Shown here: positions 47,922-58,279 of the stretch, one piece after another
Layout: every line of letters begins with the position of its first letter
Position numbering within the stretch: position 1 is the first letter of the stretch
Assembly (NCBI GenBank): GCA_000467715.1
Contig: AJFK01000462.1
Span: 62,001 to 126,000 of the forward strand
Direction: 5' to 3'
DNA length: 64,000 bases
DNA from: Hysterium pulicare CBS 123377
Lineage: Eukaryota; Ascomycota; Dothideomycetes; Hysteriales; Hysteriaceae
Position numbers and translations under genes: made by a program
The notes under the pieces: model-generated
What the model was told of the DNA's origin: nothing
Databases searched by the model: none
Seen by the model: the letters and a program-made list of their open reading frames with translations, nothing else

Positions 47922-49622
47922 ATGTTCGACTTTTGGCAGAGCTTGTTGGCTGCTCTCGAGCGCATCATCATGCTGCCTTCGCTTATACAGGCCGTGTTCC
48001 CCTCGTTATCCTCCCCCAAGCGCGTACGAGATGCAGTCCGGACGTACGATCGCACCATGGACGATTTCTTGCGGGAGGTACAGAGACTCTTTGAAAGCCC
48101 GCTCAGCCCAGCGAGTCTACTGGGAATGTCTGGCAAGATGCAGGACCAGTTTCAACAAAAGCTTCAAGCGAGCAACATCTGCATGCTCCCTTCATACAAC
48201 CATAAACTCCCGACGGGCGACGAACAAGGGACCTATTTGGCTTTGGACGTTGGTGGCTCGACCTTTCGGGTGGCTTTGGTGGAATTGAATGGGAAGAAGA
48301 TCGGGTCCAAGGGCATGCGGATAGTGAATATGAAGAGTTATGTCATAGATAATTCGGTTAGGACATTAAGGGGTCACGCATTTTTCGACTGGATGGCCGA
48401 GAAGATTGAGGCCGCGATCTCAGACTCACAAGTCAAGAAACTGAATGGTGATTCTACGTTGCCCATGGGTCTCGCATGGTCTTTCCCTGTTGAGTAGGCT
48501 TGCACTTTTCTCAACTGCAACTTTGAGCCTCTGACTGACTGTTGCGCAGGCAGACATCAATCCGTAGCGGCATGTTGTTAACCATGGGGAAGGGCTTTCT
48601 GGCCACAGAGGGAACTATTGGGCAGGACCTTAGCGAATTGATTATGGAGCCGTGTAGAAGACGGGTAAGTTCTTCACCCGACTTCACAAAGGCAGTCTGG
48701 AACTGAGAAATAATTCAGGAGATCAACGTTCGTCTGGATTGCGTTGTCAACGACGGATCGGCGACGCTGTTATCAAGGGCGTATGAAGACACCTCCACAC
48801 GACTTGCCCTGATTCTTGGGACGGGCATGAATGCAGCAGTTCATCTTCCAGTATCCGCTCTGGCCCCTTCAAAGTTTGGAAGCAGGCCGCAAAAGTGGCA
48901 TGATGAGGCTGATCACGTTCTCGTCAACACCGAGCTCAGCATGTTTGGCAAAAATGTCCTCCCTACCACAAGGTGGGATGAATTTCTCAACGAAACACAT
49001 ATACGACCGGATTTCCAGCCCTTCGAGCACATGGCTAGTGGTCGTTACCTTGGTGAAGTCGTGCGGTTAGTTCTCGTCGAAGCCATCCGAACTGCAGGCT
49101 TGTTTGGAGGCGAGATGCCCGAGAAGCTCGCAGAGCCGTATTCGTTAGATACTGGGACAATCGCAGTAATAGAAGCGTGAGTACATCCCATTCTTATGCG
49201 CTCACTCTGAAGTTGACTTGTCATTCAGTGACGAAACGAAATCGCTTTCACATGCTTCCTCCATCTTTCATGCGAAGCACCCACTATCAAGGCCTCCGAC
49301 CACTTCCGATCTTGGTTTCATCCGCCAGGTTTCGCGGCTTGTTTCGCACCGCGCCGCCGCCTACCTGGCAACTGGCATTCACGCCCTCTGGTCACTTCGA
49401 GCGGTTTCCGAGGGCCTAACTCCAGCCGAAATGGGCCACATCGCAATTGGCTGCAACGGTTCAGTCATCGAGAAATATCCTTATTTTAGAGAGCTATGCC
49501 AGTCCTATTTAGACGAGCTGACTACTCTGTCGGGGGCAGGCCCCAAATCCGTCGTACTTGAAATCGCAGTCGAGTCCGCCATCTTTGGCGCCGCAGTCGC
49601 CGTATCTTGTCTTGAGGAGTAG
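47922..49622 (+). CDS. hxk3: Hexokinase-family GlcNAc kinase
   Basis: Expected to phosphorylate GlcNAc to GlcNAc-6-P in the cytosol. Model: join(47922..48493,48550..48664,48719..49176,49229..49622), 512 aa. The ATPase phosphate-1 motif [17 protein letters not shown] begins at about residue 106. The sugar-binding motif reads [17 protein letters not shown] (glucokinases usually GFTFSFP). Connect/phosphate-2 reads [10 protein letters not shown] and [13 protein letters not shown] instead of VNDTVGTM and [25 protein letters not shown] is the adenosine-side motif. These departures agree with the group of fungal hexokinases that use GlcNAc rather than glucose, such as Trichoderma hxk3 and Candida Hxk1. 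The three introns (52-56 bp) are in phase. Context with dam1, dac1 and ngt1 decides the call. Confidence 0.9.
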
Positions 49623-51708
49623 ATCCATCCAGTGATCAACATTCGCATTTGTCTATATGTTGTTGTGCATTTCTGGGCGTTTTACATGGTGCAATCTAAA
49701 GAGCAGATCACCGACGGCGCGACAGCATCTACCATCTATTGTATATTTTGAAGAGCCATTCATCGCCATTTCACAATGTTTGGAAGATGTCTCAGATTTA
49801 CGATATCGTGCTGCATTTACCAGTTCACTTGCATTTCCTTGGACTTGGGTTAATTTCAGGTGTTGTTGCTGGACGAGTTGATGCATATCTGGGCGGATCG
49901 AAACTGCCCCGGCCGCTGTGGCACTAATGCTGTACCGGTGTTTGGCGCGTAATCCTAGGAAGAGAAGAGATGGGTAAAAAGGGATGGCCATGTGGATCTC
50001 TTTTGGATACATTTATTTTTCTTTAATCGACTGAGATGTCATCACAAAGACGACGCTACGGCGTGTATCTAAGAAGAAATTATTAAGAAATCCCTCGCCT
50101 ATGCTTGTGCACACCACTAGGAATGTACTAAGGTGACACTGTTTCTAGCCTTTTGAACCCATACCTACACTACTTACGAGAATGACTGGAAGAAAAGCAA
50201 CCCATTCTTGGGTTCAATAAACCCTCTAACCTCAACAGGATCGCGGACTTCGCCGGAACAGTGGATGGGAGGCATTGCCAGCAAGTGTTTTTCTGCACGC
50301 CTGCAGGCTGCATACGAACGCCGCTTCAAAACCAAACGTCTTGGTTGCGGCGAAGGGGGAAAAGCACAGCTGTTGGAGGCGAGGTTGCATCGCGGCGGTC
50401 CATCCAATCCATATGTTGCGCACACACTTCCTTCAATTACCTTTCCCTCCAATCTGTTGCCAGGAGACTGTTAAAGAAAATAACTGGATAGCTAGATCTG
50501 GAATGTGATCCCGCTAGTGTATCTATTATACGAAACGAAAATATCTAAATCTTCAGGAAATGATGTGTGTTCACGTTTCTGGGTTCGTATTGGGAAAACG
50601 GGAAAGCCCTGATTATTTACCGCCCTGCTGCTACTTGTTGTGAAGACGGTGAGCCCGATGCTGCTCTGTTCTCTTGTTGCAGTTACGGCGCAGGGGGGTC
50701 GTGTGAGCGCTAAGTAGAAGGAGTGGTTGGCATAAGGACCTACCAAGGTGGCAGAGTCCGGTCCTGACATTGTATATGATGTGAGCTCCGTCTAGCAACA
50801 AGACAGAGGGGTTTATAATTATAGACCTCAAAAGTTGATACTTGTCATTATACGTTGGAGGGAGGAAGAGCCACCAGGACTGAGGTAGAATCTTTGGTAA
50901 CGGTCAGGAGAAAGCAAAGGTTGGGATATATTGCTGCCGAAAAAGGTATAGGTATAGTGATATCAAATACATTCATTCATCCGTAGAATTCTCCAAAAGA
51001 GCCAAAATCTCTACGCATTGGTATTTCCCCTCCCACTAAAACCCATTGACACCACGACAAGAATAAAAATTAATAGTTTATAGGTTGCTGGTGCTGATGC
51101 TGACGCGGCAAATGGCGTGTTCGCTCCCAAGCCATTCGAAAGGTGCATTGAAGAGTTGCTATATGCATCGTCCATATGATGGTGATGCCGTGTTGCAGAC
51201 TACACCGTCATCTGTCGATAAGGATCCGCGCGACCGATCTACATCAAATGTTGGAGAAGAGACGTATGAATTTGGACGTGGTCTAGGTTGATCCGGGGGA
51301 AATACAATGCACACGTGGCCTTGTACTGGCGGTCTATTCAACCCATAGCTTGTCGAACGAACTTCTCTAGGCGCAAGAGATTGCGCTGGATCGTAGCAAG
51401 ACCCCGGATACTGTTGATCCCCTTCTCCTCAATCCAGCCCCAGGTGGCAACAAAGTCGTTCTCCAGCTTTTGTGCATCGTGCTGCTCGAAGCCTGGTCTT
51501 TGCGTCGAGCCTGGAATTCGATCCCACCCTGGTACCTTCTGATCACGATGCTATGTCATCTTCATCCAAGACATTGGATATCTCTAGCGACTAACTGGAA
51601 AGACCACTCCTAATCGCTCGGTTCCTTTTCATCGTTCTGAAGCTACTTTGGAGCTACATAGAAGATTCGTATCAAATTTCAGCAAAAAAAGGTATCTGAA
51701 TGACACGA
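49623..51708. other. Convergent spacer hxk3/ron1
   Basis: 2.1 kb between facing stop codons, longer than two 3' UTRs should need. The stretch 51338-51550 is coding-like on the minus strand (separate entry). Nothing else here is supported. Confidence 0.5.
51338..51550 (-). other. Unassigned 70-codon coding-like segment downstream of ron1
   Basis: Read leftward from an ATAG acceptor-like site, the frame runs 70 codons to TGA at 51338. The text looks protein-like: HRDQKVPGWDRIPG, RPGFEQHDAQKLENDFVATW, WIEEKGINSIRG, then RNLLRLEKFVRQAMG, with amphipathic helices and no low complexity. It could be a 3' exon of ron1, reached from a phase-0 donor near the end of that gene (for example GTAAAG after PKALA), or the end of a small separate gene. 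No ATG-led exon is evident. I do not recognise a family. Confidence 0.35.
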
Positions 51709-53346
51709 TTACCAAACATCAGAGAAATACCGCTTCGATCGGCTCTTTACAGCAAGTGCTTTAGGATCCTGCGGAAGATTTGTGTGGTGTACGACGTGTG
51801 GGCGATAGACTGCATCAACCGGTGGCATCCAGTCGTCCAGTCCAAGTGGAAAATATTCGTACAGAAGGTCAGCACTCTCATCCGGGCTGCTAATAACATT
51901 GAGTGAAAAAGATGGTGGCCGGGCCGGAGTCAATCTGGCGTGTTTCTTCGCTGGATCGGAAGGCGAGGCTAACTTTTTAGGCTCCTCGTCAGTTAGAGAA
52001 AGCGTGACAGGCGCCATAGGCGGTCGCTGTGCTTGAGAGTTTCTCGATATTTCGGGTGTAGACTGTGCATACGGAGGTACTGATGGTACTTGATAAGCTG
52101 ATGGGTCGGGCGGTATAGCAGTCATTGCCCCCGCTTGGCCGGTGGGTATCTTCCAGTCAAACATATCAGGAGACACGGGAAGGTCGTTCGGGTCGAATTG
52201 GAACGGCAGCTGAAGCACGTCAATTGGTTTGCTATTGGCTCGTTCCCCTTGGATGTTATTGTGACTCGAGTCACCTGTCGAATTCCGGGTGGGCTGTGCA
52301 GGGAGATGCGAAGCCTTTCGAGCCGTGCTACCTCCCCCGCTGATAGGGAAATCTTTTCGCGATTGGAAGTTTCTTGGACTCCGCCCCCGTACGATAATAG
52401 CACCTGAATGGACTTCACAAATTGGAATTCGTGCCCCAGTTGCGAGGGTTGCCATAACCTTCAATCTCACGACAAAGTGCTGTTGCAACTCCTTCCTTCG
52501 TCCATTATTCGCAGTGGCTATCCGGAACTGGAGTCTCTTCCAAGCGATGGGAAAATTAACATACTCCGAATCCATGTCCTGCCCATTTGAAAGATCCAAG
52601 GGGTACGAGGGCGGTTCCTTCTCGGTCTTGTCTTCCACTACGGTCGTACTACTTGCGGGAGTCTTCCACGGGACCGATATAATCTTCACTGGGTTCCCTT
52701 CGAGGGACTCTGTGGCAGATATGGTGAGCTCTTGAGCTAAGATAGGAATCTGCTCCCCTTGCTCGGTGAGAATGAATTGAAGTGCGCGTGGTAGGGTGGC
52801 TGTGCCTGTTATCTGAAATAGATTCCGCCTGTAGCATGTCAACTCCGTTGGTGTTGCAGACACATCGCCGGCAGTAGCCCAGGGCGACTCGGCCAGGAAG
52901 AACATGCCATGGAGCTGGGCTGATATCGATATCGTCGTCCTCCGACAAGCATAGTCAAGAAGGGTATAGGCGTAGTTTGGTAGTGAGAAGCTGAGAAGCT
53001 TATTGTCCCGCTCGATTGATGGGCTCTCTGGTCCATTTTGGTCCTGATGTGTTGGATGTTCGTAGGCACTGAGGACGTCTGAGAAAGGGTCCTCGTATGT
53101 GCTGTAGCTTCGCTTCAACTGCGGAGGAGGTTGGATCGAATGAGGTCCGAATGTGGCATCGTCACTCCTTAGTAGTGTCAGCATAGCAGTGGTAGTTGTT
53201 ATCCGAGCACTTGCTTACCCAACGAAGGTCTCTGCGTCGTAATTAGAGTGATGATCGAGAGCGTCAAGCGGCAGCAACGGCACGGATAGCTGCTGGTCTG
53301 GCGCCGTTACGTTTTGAAGTGACATTGGGGCCGCCAAGTAGGACAT
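51709..53346 (-). CDS. ron1: Ndt80-like transcription factor RON1, regulator of GlcNAc use
   Basis: Nuclear activator with an Ndt80/PhoG p53-like DNA-binding fold; in Trichoderma reesei RON1 is needed for expression of the GlcNAc genes. Model: complement(join(51709..53167,53219..53346)), 528 aa. The fold lies in the first 60%: ISISAQLHGMFFLAESPW, PTELTCYRRNLFQITGTA, SEYVNFPIAWKRLQFRIA, QHFVVRLKVMATLATGARIP, EVHSGAIIVRGRSPRNFQSR. The C-terminal half is Ser/Pro-rich with a YEYFPLGLDDWMPP block and ends KSRSKRYFSDVW. The first ATG gives MSYLAAPMSLQNV; the 51-bp intron has GCTGAC and CTACTAAG. A downstream coding-like segment (51338-51550) could extend the C-terminus. Confidence 0.87.
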
Positions 53347-54425
53347 GGTGAGCGTATCGAAGCCCTCCATTGTTGGTTACGGACAGGGCCGGACAAGAAG
53401 GAAGGTCGGTTGCGTGAGAGCGCATGCGATCCTAAGAGAGGTGGCGGCGCCAGCAGACGGGAGAGCGGAGGGCCTTCGCTGTGCGGACAAGAAGGAGGAT
53501 GCGCGCACCACGAGCAGCCTGTGGTGGAGAATCAGTCGCGATGGGGAGAAGGATCACTTGAGGAGGTGAGGGCTGGTGGGTTTGGCGAGTGGCCAGTAGT
53601 GAGCGTTGGCGGCAATCTAATCGAGCTACCTAGGTACCTGGCCCAAAAGGAAGGGCTAAGAATAAACGACGGCCGGGAAGAAGACGCCGGCGAAGCAATA
53701 CTTCTGCATCAGTCGCTCGGATTGCGGTCGCAGTTGAATGCTGCCAGCGTGTGCGACGGGAAAGGCCCCGAACGACCCCGAACGGTCACATGCAGAACGC
53801 CAAGCTCGCTGGACTGGAAGCTCGGGGAGCATTTGCGCAAAGGAAGGGTGGAAGGGTGGGGGAGGGGGCAGCGCAATGCACAATCTCCATACTGTCTGTA
53901 CATGTACCTAGAGCCAAGGTCGCACTGGACAAGCTAACACCAGCACACTCCATTCCCGTCGGTGCCCCAGTGCCAGAGACATGCATGGAGCTTCGCTGGC
54001 TGGTTTGGGCAATCTTCGAGAAACTGTTTCGCCGTTAGATCGACGCTGGCGAGATGGGGCGCTGGGTTGGCTCCCGCTGCTGAGATGAACGGCGCGAAAA
54101 CGCCATCGGCATCCGCCAGCCGACTCGGCCGGCCAACTGCTCCACAAACCAGCGCGCAATCACTCCCCGTGTGGCGCTTTGGAGGCTGCTTGCCACGACA
54201 GCCGAAGGGTGCTTCAGTTCATGCGACTGGTGCTGGCTCAATGAAAGGTAGTCCCATTTAGAATCAACTTTCCGCTTCCTATCAACTCCCGCTCCCAAAA
54301 GTATATCCAGAAGAATATCAGAGGTATCCCAGAAAACTCCAATCCGGTCCATCGTTAACTTGATCGTACAACACCAATACGTGCAGTCTACTAGATTACT
54401 CCTCGTTGTTACACTTCTTTGTCTC
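53347..54425. promoter_or_regulatory. ron1 promoter / nag3 terminator region
   Basis: 1.08 kb between the nag3 stop and the ron1 start on the same strand. The part near ron1 is GC-rich and keeps frames open on both strands without protein-like text. It should hold the nag3 3' UTR and ron1 promoter. Confidence 0.45.
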
Positions 54426-57400
54426 TCAAGATGGCGGGATCATCGTCCATGTTGCCGCGTCACAACTCACTTCCTCAAAGTTATGCAGTACATCGAATCC
54501 CATCGCCGAGAAGCCGTCAAAGTTACCGTCGCCATCCATCTATATCCACATTAGCCTCGGTATCGATCATTAACGAGCATCATACTTACATAGTCGAGAA
54601 GACAGGCATTACAGCCCTGAGCCTTGATCTGCCTCATGCCCAACAGGATCAGCCCCTGGAGGAGGGTGGAATATTCCCCTACAGCAGGAGAGATGACTGG
54701 AGACGAAATGCCCCCAGCCATCTCGTTCAGATCTTTCAATGGAGGGACGTATTCCGCTAAGCGTGAGTGCATGTTATAGAGTACAACTGTGCCCACCAGC
54801 GCTCCGTCCTCGGGTCGTTTGGCGCGGATAATGCCGCAAGATGATGGATCGGAAAGGGCAAGCTTATAGACTTCTGCCAATCCCTGCCGGTTGCTGGTTT
54901 TGATGTGGTCTAGAATGGGGCTCGCATATTCCCATCCATACACCAGGTCAAACTCGGCTCCAGCACTCGCCAAGCTCTTCGCCATGCCTTCTGGGGGTGT
55001 CCAGGTTAATAGACTTCGAGCAACCATGCTACAAACCGGTCGAGACAGTGCGGCATTCCACCCCAGATTAGCAAACCAGGATCGCAGGCGCTTCCTTTCG
55101 GTGCCATGACCTGTAGGGATGCCCAGGAAGATGCTCGGCAATCGAGAGCCTAATTGGAATCGTTTGATACCCTCTCTTTGCAGGAGCGTTCGAATCGCTC
55201 GGTTGTGTAGTGAGTGGCCGATGGAAAGTTTCCTCCGAGATGGGTCGACGAACAGAGCGCCAATGACGCCGGTGCCAGTAGTTCTGAAGAAATAAGTTGA
55301 GCAGAAGCCATACAATGCTTGTGTACTACTATTTCGGACGACGAAATGCGCTTCTTCAACCTCGGCATGGTGTAGGATGAATGAATTCGAAGTCGCACTC
55401 GAGAGCTCGGATCGCTGGTTTGGTGGTGACCCTTCCATCACGGCCACAATCAGACTGTCCAACGCGCGAGCATCGCGTTCCTCATTGAAAGCCTCCACGA
55501 GCCAATGCTGCCTAGAGTGGTGAAGCTTTTGGCTTTTGCTTATTGTACCTGGCAAGGTTCCGGTAGGTGAAAGCTCGCCGTACAGCACTCTGACTAAAGA
55601 ATTCAAGGCCGTTTCAGTGAAGTCATAGGTACAGATATATGTCCCTATGCTTGTGTCCATCGCAAAGTCATACGGAGAGCTAACGGCAACGACAATGAGT
55701 GGCTTCTCGCGCTTTTCGCCACCAGTCGTGTATTGCATGTTGCAAATCATTGAAACATGCTTAGTAAAACCATGTTGATAGAGGTTACGATTTGCGTCCG
55801 CAGTGAGAACGACAATTGCACTTGCACGATTTATGAGGTTTTCGTGAACCGGTCGAACCCCATTGGCCGTATAGGAAGTATGGAGAACACGACCACTTCG
55901 TTGTCTTGCAAGGGATCTTCCGAGTTCTCTGAATACACGCTCTCCGCTCATGACGGATGCGCTTCGCTCCCAAACTTGCGGTTCTGGTGATCCTGACGCA
56001 GCGGTTTCTGAGAGCGCTCGAGAAGCGGCAGATGCAGCCAGCGGTTTGACGAGAGGGGTCAAGAGAAGCAACTCTTCTTCACTATCGAGCACATTTGTTA
56101 GGGGAAGTAGTCGGTTCTTGTCTCGAACAACCGTGATGGAGGAATTGTACGCCTTTGTAGACAATGCAGTATGTGACGGTTGTAATGATTCCAGGAAGTT
56201 TATACCGGGAGGATTTAGAGCTTTCTCCCACGTCGTGCATTTCTTCTTCAGCTCCAACACGCGGCGTAGTGAATTGTAAATCCGGTCTTTGGAGATCATT
56301 GAGTTCTCTATCCCGGTTTTTAAGCCTTTAAGGGCTTCTTGCTGGACTGAATACAATCGACAGAGGAGCACAACATCACATCCTGCATTGACGGCCATGA
56401 CAGTGCCGCCGCCGACACCTATATTGTGACTGAGAGCGTCCATCTCAAGGCATTCAGACACGACCACGCCGTCGAATTTGAGATCAGACCTGAGTAGCCC
56501 GTCCACCACCTGTTCAGAAAGACATGCGTGCATGGCATTGAGGCCAGCGGACGACATTGCGCAGCCGCCAACCATCATTGAATCAAGGCCTTGGTTGATG
56601 GCATTCCGAAACGGTATCAAGGCACTCAAACTCAACTGTTCTAGTGATTCCGTAATGATTGGGACGTCGAGAGTAGAGCCTAAGAACTCGAGGTTTCCGT
56701 AAGATGGGAAGTGCTTTCCTAGAGTGACGAGACCGGCTTCTTTGAAGCCTTTCATGAAAGCAACTCCGTACGCGGATACTTCTTGCGGATCGTCACCAGC
56801 CGTTCTCACACCCAGGGGTTGGTTGCGAGCATTGGTCAGTACATCCAAACAAGGAGCGAAGATCCAGTTGATGCCACAAGCAGAGAGTTCTTGCGCCGTT
56901 GCTTTTGCGACTTTGAATGCCAATTCAGTTGAACCAGTAGCAGCAACACCCATGTTACTAGGGTATTGTCTGATGTAGATTTCATCGAAGAGGCTGTTGA
57001 CTCCGCCATTTTCTTGATCGACGCCAATGGCCAATGGGACTGGATGGCCGGCATCATGCGCGATTCTTTGAAGTTCATAACATAACTTGGTTGTCTCGTC
57101 GGCGGCTTCATTACATCAGCGTCCGCTCACATACATCTAAAAAAAATTCGGCAAAGTCATCATTTCAGACGCGATTACGCTCACATTTTAAATTCTTGGC
57201 TGTCAGGAGAATACAGCCCAGGTGATGTTTCTCAATGAGCGTTCGAATCTGCGGCGTGACAGAAGTCCCATCGAAGCCCATCATAAACAATTGCCCCTTC
57301 AAGGATTAGCTTGATCGCCACATTATCGCATCCGGAGAAGCGCACCATAGTCCTGCAAGTGCAGTCAGCAAGCGGAGCTGTTTTGCAGGAGAGGATATAC

Positions 57401-57457
57401 CCATACGCACCTATCCAGATCATCCCATACGGGATCCAACTTCTCTTTGGCCGCCAT
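54426..57457 (-). CDS. nag3: GH3 beta-N-acetylglucosaminidase with C-terminal GNAT domains
   Basis: Releases GlcNAc from chito-oligosaccharides or GlcNAc conjugates; no signal peptide, so probably intracellular. Model: complement(join(54426..54539,54590..57105,57185..57296,57346..57352,57411..57457)), 931 aa. The 7-nt second exon gives LDRTMGQLFMMGFDGTSVTP. GH3 barrel motifs: LAIGVDQENGGVNSLFDE, KHFPSYGNLEFLGSTLDVP (His187), VVVSECLEMDALSHNIGVGG (Glu273), TTWEKALNPPG. A C-terminal alpha/beta domain with TVVRDK-like and IVVLTADANRNLYQHGFTK follows. Residues about 630-740 are GNAT-like (VDPSRRKLSIGHSLHNRA), and 750-931 a second GNAT-like half ending DYMDGDGNFDGFSAMGFDVL. This GH3-GNAT fusion is the fungal NAG3 type. 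It shares a promoter with dac1. Confidence 0.9.
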
Positions 57458-58279
57458 GTCGGATGTAAACCGAGCATACAGCGATGCGGGCCGAGTTAGT
57501 GAGAGTCAGCCCTTGGAAGCCTCAGCGTGGTCGTGCGTTAAGCGGCTTAAGCGTGAACCAGTGGGCAGATAGCGCCGGCGGCAGCAGGCATCGTGGGGTT
57601 ACAGTGAGGAGCAGCAGTCAGGTAGTGATCCCTTGCGGGCGTTCAAAGACGAGAGAGGAGTGGAGCGGAGAAGGTTGAGGTTGCATCGTATACAACTTCG
57701 GAGCAACACCCCGGAAGCCTGCAAGCGAGTATCATGCCGCTAGGCAAAGAAAGGGAACAGGTACAGCATGTATCTGGTCGACATCTCTACCACGCAAAGT
57801 TGTCACCACTGCGGGTATGGAGGCAGATCCGATAAAGACGGGTTGATACCGTCGATGCTACTGCTACTAATGCTACACCTCCTCACTCTTAGTACCTACT
57901 GTGTCCTTTTGATCCTTCTCTGACATATTTGCCCGCTGATAACCTTATCTGCTACTGGCCATCTACAATGCTACCCAGCACCCCGAAGCCATTCAGAGCC
58001 TCCACAATTAACACGCCCTGGCTTCTAGGGCTGCTGACTCGAGCAATTTTGGAAGTCGAAAAGATTTTCTTCGCGTCCGATGACGAAGTTGCCATGCGAT
58101 GGATTTGATTAAAACAATAGTGATTCCAGTAATATGTTTCATTGTTGAGGTTCCCTCAACCACAATTTCCTAGCTCGATTCTCTCATTGTGTCTCTCTTC
58201 TTCTTTATCATCATTCCCTGTTTAGTCGCGTGGTACAGTACATATCTTCCTCTTCGTCGATAGAACAAAACCTCGGAAC
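57458..58279. promoter_or_regulatory. Shared divergent promoter nag3/dac1
   Basis: 822 bp between two outward-facing start codons, with pyrimidine-rich sequence directly before dac1. As with dam1/ngt1, the layout suggests co-induction. I do not claim a specific factor site. Confidence 0.5.

Noticed and set aside
47525-48136. 203-codon minus-strand frame at the hexokinase start
   Set aside because: It is antisense to the hxk3 coding exon, Arg-rich and without motifs.
51500-51545. tRNA-like B box (TTCGATCC followed by CACCC)
   Set aside because: No matching T-stem, anticodon arm or acceptor stem could be built around it; the same bases fit the coding-like minus-strand segment.
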